From Bacillota bacterium (GTDB lineage Bacteria; Bacillota; Clostridia; Acetivibrionales; DSM-1351): DNA of 35,536 nt. Position numbers and translations under genes: made by a program. Below the pieces are notes generated by a model. The model was given only the letters and a program-made list of their open reading frames with translations, was not told the origin of the DNA and ran no database searches. Location: the NCBI GenBank assembly GCA_023416275.1, contig JAEZIB010000168.1, forward strand, positions 1 to 35,536, written 5' to 3'. This document shows, piece by piece, positions 26,272 to 33,955 of this stretch (positions are counted from its first letter, which is position 1; each line of letters begins with the position of its first letter).

Positions 26272-28530
26272 CTAACACAACTCCTGCACATCATGCTTTT
26301 CCTTAGTAACTGTAACCCTATACCTCTTACCCTGCCATGCTAGATTAAACTCAAGCTTTTCCCAATTTTCAGGTAGGTGTGGTTTTAATTCTATTTCACT
26401 ACTCCACATTGCACTCCTCAAGCCAGCAAACCCGTATACAAGCATCTGCCACAGGCCTCCGCAGTTTGCTATATGTATGCCTTCTGCAGCTCCTTTTTTC
26501 TCAAGTGACATATCTATTTCCATAACCTTTTTCAGAAATCTTTCTGCTTCCTCCATCCTTTCCATCCATGCAGCTAAAATTCCATGAACTGATGCCGAAA
26601 GCGAGGAATCGTGAGTTGTAATGGGTTCATAATAATCGTAAGCTTTTATAATCTGCTTTCGAGTAAAATCCTCAGTATAAAGTAACATCAGTTCAAGAAC
26701 ATCAGCTTGCTTCAATGCCTTGGATCTGTAATTCTTCTCCTGAGATATAAAGCTACCAAAAGGCTTTGTTTTGTCCTTCCAGATGACATTAAAGTCAATA
26801 TCTGCATAACCTTCAAAATCCTCAGATTGAGGAACAATCTCAGTATTTTCGTTATAAGGGAGCAATAAATTCTCTCCGACTTTTCTAAACTTTTCTATCT
26901 CATCTGGCCTTATATCCAGACGTTTTTCAATTTTGCTATAGTTTTTTATATCCTCTTGTTTAATCCTTTCAAGAGACTCTACAGTTTTAGCCAAACTAAA
27001 CTTAACCATCCGATTTGTAAAAGAATTGTTTCTTGTTGTAGGAAGGTATTCATCAGGCCCCATAACGCTTAATAGTTCGTAATAGCCGTTTTTATTTATG
27101 TCAACTCTTTCAACCCAATACCTTGCAGTCTCTACCATAATATCAATTCCAAACTTACTGATAAATTCCATGTCACCTGTTGCATTCACATAATGATACA
27201 TTGCATATATTATATCTGCAGTAATATGTATTTCATGGTCAGCATACTGCCAACACGGGCACTGTTCTTCCCCTGTCAAGGAGGACTCCCATGGATATCT
27301 CGCTCCTGCATAGCCATATTCCCTTGCATTTTTCTTTGCACCCTTTAAAGTGTTATATCTATACATCAAAAGATTTCTTGCGGCTTTAGGATTGGTGTGA
27401 ATAAAAAATGGCAGCATGTTAATTTCAGTATCCCAAAAATAATGTCCAAAGTATGCCTCACCCGCATATCCCTTTGCACAGACAGCAACTCTTGAGTCAT
27501 TTTCACAATTTGACCTGATAAGATGATATATAGCAGTACGGATGGAAAGCTGTGCAACAGAATCACCAGTTATTTTAAAATCACTGTTTATCCATTTTTT
27601 GTTCCAAGCCTTTGAATGCCTATCATAAATTTTGTCCCAGCCTGCTTTAAAGTAATACTCCAAATATTTCTGTCCTCTTACGTGAAGGCTTCCTTTCTCG
27701 GGGTCTCTATCAGTTACAACTGCTGTCGCTTTCTGTACAGTCAAGCAATCGCCTGCTTTTAAAGGCTTCAATCCTGAAAAAAATATTTTTTGCCCTTGTG
27801 TTAATCTGCTCCAGATTATATTCTCAGAGCTATTAATGCCTGACAGCATCAATACACTATTCCCACCGTCTGTAATAGTTTTTGTACAAATATATTTAGG
27901 ATCATTGCTCCCTGTTAAAATTTCCTCGAAATGGTTATAGCCATTGGTTCTTACTTCGGGATTTATCCCACAGCTTATGTCAAGAACGCCTTCTCCCGAA
28001 AGCACATCGATATGTATTTCCTGCAAACAAAGATGCTTATCCTCCATGCTGATAAAACGTTTATATTTAAGTTCAAGAGTAATTCCTTGTTCCGTTTCCC
28101 ATATCAAGCTTCTATAAAGGCAGCCATCCTTCAAATCCAACCACCTTTTATAATCCTTGATGGTACTTGCTTCCATATCCAATTTTTCATTCCCAATATA
28201 TAAATCCATCCACAAAAAATATGGAAGATTAATTATTTCCTCCTTTAGCAGAGGATGCTTTCCTACAATACCTGGTATGAAGGTTCCCCATTTGGTTATC
28301 AGATGTCTGGGTTGTTCAAGCGTAACATTTGCCGGCATCCGCATATACTCCTCATCCTGTAAAGTTCCCTGAATACCTTCTTCAAAGCTTCCCCTTACGT
28401 TCATATATCCGTTGCCCTGGGTAAATAAGCCTTCAAAATGCTTGTTTGTTTCCAAGCTGAAAATATTTTCTTCAATACACCATAGACTATCTATATCATG
28501 TGTTTGATTTTTTTTATTCATCAAATCCAT
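26272..28530 (-). CDS. GH65 inverting alpha-glucosyl disaccharide phosphorylase
   Basis: 752 residues, cytoplasmic, the usual GH65 length. It cleaves an alpha-glucosyl disaccharide with phosphate to beta-glucose 1-phosphate plus a second sugar. Seen: YFGHYFWDTEINMLPFF, the general acid E494 in SVMGPDEY, the KQADVLEL segment and the phosphate-binding HDSSLSASVHG. After GPDEY most maltose, trehalose, kojibiose and nigerose phosphorylases read HENVDNNAYTN; here it is LPTTRNNSFTN, so the +1 site may differ and the substrate cannot be named. A second ATG at 28521 has a better-spaced AAGGA and may be the true start. It follows the ABC permease genes and precedes pgmB, which supports the pathway. 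Confidence 0.92.
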   Translation of the reverse strand: MDLMNKKNQTHDIDSLWCIEENIFSLETNKHFEGLFTQGNGYMNVRGSFEEGIQGTLQDEEYMRMPANVTLEQPRHLITKWGTFIPGIVGKHPLLKEEIINLPYFLWMDLYIGNEKLDMEASTIKDYKRWLDLKDGCLYRSLIWETEQGITLELKYKRFISMEDKHLCLQEIHIDVLSGEGVLDISCGINPEVRTNGYNHFEEILTGSNDPKYICTKTITDGGNSVLMLSGINSSENIIWSRLTQGQKIFFSGLKPLKAGDCLTVQKATAVVTDRDPEKGSLHVRGQKYLEYYFKAGWDKIYDRHSKAWNKKWINSDFKITGDSVAQLSIRTAIYHLIRSNCENDSRVAVCAKGYAGEAYFGHYFWDTEINMLPFFIHTNPKAARNLLMYRYNTLKGAKKNAREYGYAGARYPWESSLTGEEQCPCWQYADHEIHITADIIYAMYHYVNATGDMEFISKFGIDIMVETARYWVERVDINKNGYYELLSVMGPDEYLPTTRNNSFTNRMVKFSLAKTVESLERIKQEDIKNYSKIEKRLDIRPDEIEKFRKVGENLLLPYNENTEIVPQSEDFEGYADIDFNVIWKDKTKPFGSFISQEKNYRSKALKQADVLELMLLYTEDFTRKQIIKAYDYYEPITTHDSSLSASVHGILAAWMERMEEAERFLKKVMEIDMSLEKKGAAEGIHIANCGGLWQMLVYGFAGLRSAMWSSEIELKPHLPENWEKLEFNLAWQGKRYRVTVTKEKHDVQELC

Positions 28531-28553
28531 TCCTTTTCCAAATAATGAAACCC

Positions 28554-29384
28554 TTAACCTTTAACAGCTCCTGCTGCCAAACCTGCAACAACCTGCTTCT
28601 GCAACAATATATATACAATTACACTTGGGATAATAACAATCGTAGTAGCAGCAAACATTACTCCATAGTCACTGGCAAATTGACTTTTAAAATAGTACAG
28701 CGCCAATGGAAGAGTCCTGCTGGCATTACCCGTCGTAAGAGTAATTGCAAACTGAAATTCATTCCAGCAGAGCAGGAATTGGAGTACTGCAGCCGTTCCA
28801 AAACCGGGCTTTGATATAGGAAGTATCACCGATACAAATGTTCTTATAAAGCTTGCACCATCTAAATATGCAGATTCTTCCATTTCCTTTGGAACTGTTT
28901 GAAAATAGCTTGAAAGTATATATAGAGATGCTGGAAGTCCAAATCCCGCATACACGATAATCAAACCAATAAGCTTGTCATACAGACCTAAAGCGTTCAC
29001 TGTCAGATACAACGGTTGCAGCATTGCTGCACCAGGTATTAATAGAGACAATGAAAATATTCCAATCAAAATTTTCTTGCCCTTAAAATCAAATCTTGCC
29101 ATTACATAAGCAGACATTCCAAGAATAATCAGATTAAGTACAGTACCGGCGATAGCTACTATTACACTGTTAAGATAAAACTGTGCTAACGGTGCTATTT
29201 TGAACGCCATCAAATAATTTGAAATCCCAAAGCTTTTGGGCCATCCTATAGAATAATTAAGTATTTCCGCATTAGATTTAAAGGATGATAAAAACACCCA
29301 TAAAAATGGTCCAATAGAAATAACAATAATAGTTAAAATGAATATGTATTTTAAAATCGATAAAACGAGCTTTAATCCTTTCAT
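28554..29384 (-). CDS. ABC sugar transporter inner permease (MalG type)
   Basis: 276 residues with six predicted membrane helices. The EAA loop that docks the ATPase reads MEESAYLDGASFIRTFVSVI followed by LPISKPG. It pairs with the MalF-type permease to import a carbohydrate of the CUT1 family. The ATG at 29384 is preferred because AAAGGGG lies 8 bases upstream; an alternative ATG at 29402 overlaps the preceding stop in an ATGA. No ATP-binding subunit gene is in the operon, so a shared MsmK/MsiK-type ATPase encoded elsewhere is expected. Confidence 0.93.
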   Translation of the reverse strand: MKGLKLVLSILKYIFILTIIVISIGPFLWVFLSSFKSNAEILNYSIGWPKSFGISNYLMAFKIAPLAQFYLNSVIVAIAGTVLNLIILGMSAYVMARFDFKGKKILIGIFSLSLLIPGAAMLQPLYLTVNALGLYDKLIGLIIVYAGFGLPASLYILSSYFQTVPKEMEESAYLDGASFIRTFVSVILPISKPGFGTAAVLQFLLCWNEFQFAITLTTGNASRTLPLALYYFKSQFASDYGVMFAATTIVIIPSVIVYILLQKQVVAGLAAGAVKG

Positions 29385-29398
29385 GCCAATTACCCCTT

Positions 29399-30271
29399 TC
29401 ATACATCAGAACTGCCAATTTTAAATATTTTCCGATATAAAAGCACCAGTAGAATTCCAAATATCACAAGAAATGTGCCTAATGTATTTGAGTATCCGAA
29501 ATTATTATCCATTAAAGCTGTCTTGTATATATACATAGGAAGATTCATCGTCAGATTTCCAGGTCCTCCACCTGTTGTCATTACTAAAATATCCAGTTTC
29601 TGAAGCATACTTGTACCTGACAAGATTACACAGGTTCCTATAATATTTCTGAGTAAAGGAAGTACAACATACAGATTTATTTGCAGTTCATTTGCGCCGT
29701 CAATTCTTGCTGCTTCGTAAAGTCCATCTGGAATTGCTGCTATTTCAGCCAATACAAGTATTGTAACTATAGCCGCATATGGTAACCAGGTCATTGTTAC
29801 AGAAAAGAAAGACGTTTTATAATCCATAAACCAGTTTTGTGAAAAATCTTCAATACCAAGTAATCTGATAATGCTGTTTACTGCTCCAAATTCCGGATTT
29901 AATATACAAAGGAAAAGCATACCTACTGCTGCTCCTGAGATAATATTTGGTATCATAAATACAGTTCTTGCAAACTTCCAGTAAAATTCCTTCATATTCA
30001 GTATAATGGCGAATAAAACACCAATAACAACATGAACGGTTGATTGCAGAATTATCCAAATAACTGTATTAATTAAGCTTTTCACAAAGTCTGCATCATC
30101 AGTAAACATTTTAATATAATTTTCTATTCCAACGAAAACCGGATTTGTTCCAGTAGTCCATTCAGTAAAAGAAGTACCGAACAGAATTGCGATTGATACC
30201 GCATAGACTATTAAAAACAAAATTGCTGTCGGTACCAGGAACATAATTATATAACCCTTATTTTTAGCCAT
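29399..30271 (-). CDS. ABC sugar transporter inner permease (MalF type)
   Basis: 290 residues with six membrane helices, CUT1 family. The EAA motif is LYEAARIDGANELQINLYVV followed by LPLL. The ATG at 30271 is chosen because GGAGG lies 5 bases upstream; an upstream in-frame GTG at 30307 falls inside a hairpin and has no ribosome binding site. It is the second gene of the importer operon and forms the channel with the MalG-type subunit. The 3' end abuts the next gene. Confidence 0.93.
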   Translation of the reverse strand: MAKNKGYIIMFLVPTAILFLIVYAVSIAILFGTSFTEWTTGTNPVFVGIENYIKMFTDDADFVKSLINTVIWIILQSTVHVVIGVLFAIILNMKEFYWKFARTVFMIPNIISGAAVGMLFLCILNPEFGAVNSIIRLLGIEDFSQNWFMDYKTSFFSVTMTWLPYAAIVTILVLAEIAAIPDGLYEAARIDGANELQINLYVVLPLLRNIIGTCVILSGTSMLQKLDILVMTTGGGPGNLTMNLPMYIYKTALMDNNFGYSNTLGTFLVIFGILLVLLYRKIFKIGSSDV

Positions 30272-30283
30272 CTTAACCTCCAC

Positions 30284-30318
30284 AGCCATTTCATGGCTTT
30301 TAGCCACAAAGTGGCCTA
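30284..30318 (-). repeat. Two tandem hairpins just 5' of the MalF-type gene SD
   Basis: AGCCAT/ATGGCT (30284-30289 with 30293-30298) and GCCAC/GTGGC (30303-30307 with 30311-30315), each with a 3-base loop, sit immediately upstream of the ribosome binding site. They may mark an mRNA processing or stability boundary between the binding protein and permease genes. Confidence 0.5.
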
Positions 30319-30417
30319 AAACATTTATGTAAATCTACCTTCCAATATCCTCTATTAGACGAATAAAGGAGGTTAATTATTTAGTCGACCTGAAATATAA
30401 ATTCTTTGGAAATACAA

Positions 30418-30441
30418 TTCTCCTCGACCTCCCGAGGAGAA
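30418..30441 (-). terminator. Intercistronic stem-loop after the binding-protein gene
   Basis: A perfect 9-bp stem TTCTCCTCG/CGAGGAGAA with a 6-base loop lies 38 bases after the lipoprotein stop. It is not followed by a strong T run. Such stems commonly protect the binding-protein mRNA and reduce read-through into the permease genes. Confidence 0.65.
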
Positions 30442-30479
30442 CTGTATCAAAACTTTATCGGCACTCATATGTTAATTTA

Positions 30480-31817
30480 CTATTTATTTTTTAAAGCTGT
30501 CTCTGTAAGTTTCTTTGCCATCTGTTCAGCTGTCACTTTGTTAAATGCAAGCTCAGGATATAAATTTCTCCAAGCATCAGTAACATTAGGGAATACAATT
30601 GTATCAAAGTACTGATATTTTACTGTAGCCTTATTTCCTACATCAATAGTTTCAACAAACAATGGATATTTCTGTTTAAATGCATCTGAAGGCTGTACTT
30701 TATCAGATACTGGCAACACATTTCCAAGTTCAAGGGCTATTGACTGACCTTCCGCACCAGTTTTAAACTTGATAAATTCTGCTGCTGCATCCTTTGCTTC
30801 CTGTGTTTGGGAACCAATCATATATCCCACTTCATAGGAACAGAATGCTCCATTTCCAGGATATACTGCTACACCTACCTTTTGGTCAAACCCTTTTGGA
30901 GCCTTGGTTTCATCGCTAAAATCACCAATCATCCAAGGACCATTAGCAATGATAGCCGCCTTACCCTGGCAAAAATTGTTCGCAGCATTTGCATACACCG
31001 CACCTAGTGCATCCTTTGTTGTATACTTCTGTAGCATTTCCTGCATCTTTTTTAGACCGTCAATAACTTCAGGTGTTTCAAAGTTTGTAGGATGCAAGGT
31101 ATTCATAAATTTATTCCCTGCATCTCCGCTTGTACCAACTATAGATGAAAGCATAAGATTTGTTGTCCAAGCATTTTCACCTGTCATCAGTGCCAATGGA
31201 GTAAATCCTGCTGTCTTTAACTTTTCGCAGTTCTGCATAAATTCATCCCAGGTTTGTGCTGGCTTTACACCTGCTTTTTCAAACATTTCCTTGTTGTAGA
31301 AATATCCTATTACCTGCTTTTGGTCACTGATTGACCATACTTTTCCATCACGTGTATTTGCTGTAATTGATTCATCACCCAGTTCAGATTTCCATTGTGA
31401 ATCCTTGTCCAGGTAATCATTGAAAGGTGTTGCAAGATTTCCTTTTATTAATATTTCGTTTATCCCATTTTTTCCCATAATTACATCAGGTAAATCACCA
31501 GAAGCAGCCAAAATTTTCATTTTATCATTATAAGCAGTATCGCTTGGAATTTCTTCTACTTCCACTTTTATATCATTACCGAACTTTTCATTAAACTTTT
31601 CTATCTGTGCTTTTTCCATTGCTGCAGATGAATGTGTGCCAACCCTATATGTCGGATATTTTATTGTAACTGGTGACTTGGCTTCTATTTTAGTTGAATC
31701 GGCTGTTTTTGAATCCGGCGCCTTTTCATCCAGTGAACTTCCACATCCAATCAAAGAAGCTGTAACAGCTACAACCATTGACATAGAGAGGCAACTCTTA
31801 ATTATTGACTTTTTCAT
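30480..31817 (-). CDS. Extracellular sugar-binding lipoprotein of the ABC importer
   Basis: 445 residues, family 1 solute-binding protein. The lipoprotein signal peptide has a positively charged start and a lipobox ASLIGC (Cys about 25), so the mature protein is tethered outside the membrane. A Ser/Lys/Asp-rich linker precedes the binding domain (VTIKYPTYRVGTHSSAAMEK onward), which includes GKAAIIANGPWMIGDF, a conserved segment of maltose/oligosaccharide-binding proteins. AGGAGG lies 7 bases before the ATG. It is first in the operon and likely the most highly expressed gene, as suggested by the stem-loop after it. The ligand is likely the GH65 substrate (inferred). Confidence 0.93.
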   Translation of the reverse strand: MKKSIIKSCLSMSMVVAVTASLIGCGSSLDEKAPDSKTADSTKIEAKSPVTIKYPTYRVGTHSSAAMEKAQIEKFNEKFGNDIKVEVEEIPSDTAYNDKMKILAASGDLPDVIMGKNGINEILIKGNLATPFNDYLDKDSQWKSELGDESITANTRDGKVWSISDQKQVIGYFYNKEMFEKAGVKPAQTWDEFMQNCEKLKTAGFTPLALMTGENAWTTNLMLSSIVGTSGDAGNKFMNTLHPTNFETPEVIDGLKKMQEMLQKYTTKDALGAVYANAANNFCQGKAAIIANGPWMIGDFSDETKAPKGFDQKVGVAVYPGNGAFCSYEVGYMIGSQTQEAKDAAAEFIKFKTGAEGQSIALELGNVLPVSDKVQPSDAFKQKYPLFVETIDVGNKATVKYQYFDTIVFPNVTDAWRNLYPELAFNKVTAEQMAKKLTETALKNK

Positions 31818-32122
31818 ATCGAATCCTCCTAAATAATTTTCACACCTTGCTTTTGTAGCGCTACAACTACATTATAGGTTGAATGCTCAAATAAGTTAAT
31901 TCGTTATTTATACTTGTTGTTGTAATATTTCGAATTAAAAATTTACCTTTGCAGTGAAGTTATTTACTTTGTTGAATCTTCTTGTATTATCTTTACTATT
32001 ATATTGATTTTTTTACTTCCTCGTTTTTGCAAAAGGATTATGACGCATTTTGTAGAATTATAGGTTATAAAGTTATATAATATTATTACATATTTAAAGG
32101 CAATATTAAAGGAGCTGGCAAA
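31818..32122. promoter_or_regulatory. Divergent control region of the importer operon and the YesMN-type system
   Basis: Besides the palindrome, two word pairs recur: TTTTGTAG then ATTATAGGTT at 31851-31858/31871-31880 and again at 32048-32055/32057-32066. A TATAAT (32076-32081) could be the -10 of the kinase gene. The repeats are candidate regulator sites; no ORF is present. Confidence 0.45.
31853..31866 (-). promoter_or_regulatory. Perfect 14-base palindrome, LacI-type operator candidate
   Basis: TTGTAGCGCTACAA is a perfect palindrome with a central CG, 36 bases upstream of the binding-lipoprotein start codon. This is the form of LacI/GalR-family operators and loosely of cre sites, although the spacing of its half-sites is shorter than the 14-base cre consensus. 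No LacI-family gene is in the window. Confidence 0.55.
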
Positions 32123-33955
32123 TTGGTTATAAGTAAGAGCAAGAGGTTACTAAAACCCTTACATATAATACAATACATACAAAGAACACCCATAAGATAT
32201 AAAATAACATTGGTTATTGTTCTTTTACTTTTACTTCCAATGTTACTTGTGGGAATATATTTTTATGTGAATATATCTTCAGTATTAACTAAAAATGCAA
32301 ATGAAAATTTGAGCAACCTTATACAACAAGCTAACGGTAATATAGAGAATTCATTTAAGATAATAGATACTACCTCCCTGCATTTTCTTTCGAATAAGAA
32401 TATACGCTCCTGGTCCTCCAGCGATACGTCCTTCAAAGAGGATATTTACAGCCTTTTTCTCAATAAAAGTCGCATCGAGGAAGACCTTAAATACAGTCTA
32501 ATGTTTAACAATGCTTGGGACATGAACCTTATCTCAACTGCTTATGTTTTTTTAAATGAGGACACTTATTGCTCCATATTTAAATCGACACCTAATATTC
32601 AGTTAATAAACAATAATAACATCTCTGTTTTTAGAGAAATCAGCAAAAACAAAATAAGGGGCAAGGAAATAGTTCCACCATCTCTAAAAGATAGAACTAT
32701 ATACTTTACACGAGTTATATCAAACATAAATAATCCGAAACAAAAACTGGCTATGATTTTTGGAACGGATGAAGACCAATTGTATAAAAAATATGCAGAG
32801 TTACTGTCATTCCAAGGCTCAATGGTATATATTACGGATAAGCACGGCATCATCTATTCCAGTTCAGACAGGAACAAAATCGGAAGTACTGTGGATTCTT
32901 CCATCCTGACCTTCACGGATGACAAAGATGTTTCTGAAGTTACTATTGAAAACGTCACTTATTTGGTTGCTCACAGAAACATAAGTGATACTGGTTTAAA
33001 TTTTATTGCAGGTATCCCAAAAAATCAGGTTCTGGCAACCTTGTCTGACAGTATGCGTAATTATATTGGTATAACCGTTATAATAATAATTGCATCTGTT
33101 TTCATCGGAATTATTCTGTCTCTTAGATTTACAAGGTTCATCAGAGACTTACTATCTGTTATTAACAGAGTTAAAGTAGGAGACTATGAAATAAAAATGC
33201 CTGCTTACTCAGACAGTGAACTTAATTTGCTCAGCGATACCTTCAACAATATGACATATGAAATAAAGTATTTAATAAATCAGGTTTATGAAAAACAGCT
33301 GCTAATAAAGGAAACGGAGTTTAAATTTCTTCAGTCTCAAATGAATCCCCATTTCCTGTTTAACACCCTTATCACCATTGGATATAAGGCCAGGTTGTCA
33401 AAGGATGAAACAATATACCAGATGGTTACTTCCCTGACTCAGCTACTACAGGCTGGAATTTACACAAATAGCCAGACCAAAGTTCCTATAAGACAGGAGC
33501 TGAAATTTATAGAGTTTTATCTATATCTGCAAAAAATGAGGTTCCAAGACAAGCTTGAATATACTATTAATATATCCGACGAAAGTATTTTAGATTTGGT
33601 ACTTCCAAAGCTTAGTATTGAGCCCCTTGTAGAAAATGCAGTTGTTCACGGCATTGAAGAAAAGATAGGAAAAGGTACTGTAGAATTGAATATTTACCAA
33701 GAGAAAGGCTCCATATATTTTGAAGTAACAGATGATGGTAACGGATTTGAAAGCGGCAGCATTGACCTCGATGACAGTGAAACCGTTATAATGCGCAAGA
33801 AGGGGCACAACAGCATAGGTCTTTTAAATACTCATAAAAGAATAAAGCTGATGTATGGTGAGGCTTATGGTATTCACATTGAAAGCCATATTAGCAAAGG
33901 GTCAAAGGTGACTGTACGTATTCCCGTAGATAGGAGTGAAATATCAAATGTATAA
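32123..33955 (+). CDS. YesM-type sensor histidine kinase
   Basis: 610 residues. Membrane helices at about 28-50 and 310-332 flank an extracellular ~260-residue sensor (dCACHE-like). A HAMP linker (RFIRDLLSVINRVKVGDYEI) follows, then the His-kinase domain with H410 in QMNPHFLFNTL and a HATPase domain (PLVENAVVHGIEE; DDGNGF; GHNSIGLLNTHKRIKL). The start is TTG with AAAGGAG 8 bases upstream; there is no better ATG before the first helix. The gene overlaps the response regulator by 8 bases. YesM kinases commonly detect extracellular sugars and induce the adjacent ABC importer operon, which here is divergent. Confidence 0.93.
   Translation: MVISKSKRLLKPLHIIQYIQRTPIRYKITLVIVLLLLLPMLLVGIYFYVNISSVLTKNANENLSNLIQQANGNIENSFKIIDTTSLHFLSNKNIRSWSSSDTSFKEDIYSLFLNKSRIEEDLKYSLMFNNAWDMNLISTAYVFLNEDTYCSIFKSTPNIQLINNNNISVFREISKNKIRGKEIVPPSLKDRTIYFTRVISNINNPKQKLAMIFGTDEDQLYKKYAELLSFQGSMVYITDKHGIIYSSSDRNKIGSTVDSSILTFTDDKDVSEVTIENVTYLVAHRNISDTGLNFIAGIPKNQVLATLSDSMRNYIGITVIIIIASVFIGIILSLRFTRFIRDLLSVINRVKVGDYEIKMPAYSDSELNLLSDTFNNMTYEIKYLINQVYEKQLLIKETEFKFLQSQMNPHFLFNTLITIGYKARLSKDETIYQMVTSLTQLLQAGIYTNSQTKVPIRQELKFIEFYLYLQKMRFQDKLEYTINISDESILDLVLPKLSIEPLVENAVVHGIEEKIGKGTVELNIYQEKGSIYFEVTDDGNGFESGSIDLDDSETVIMRKKGHNSIGLLNTHKRIKLMYGEAYGIHIESHISKGSKVTVRIPVDRSEISNV

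Noticed and set aside
31853..31866. Classical CcpA cre site
   Set aside because: The palindrome is TGTA-GCGC-TACA, two bases shorter between half-sites than the 14-base cre consensus, so a generic LacI-type operator is a safer description.
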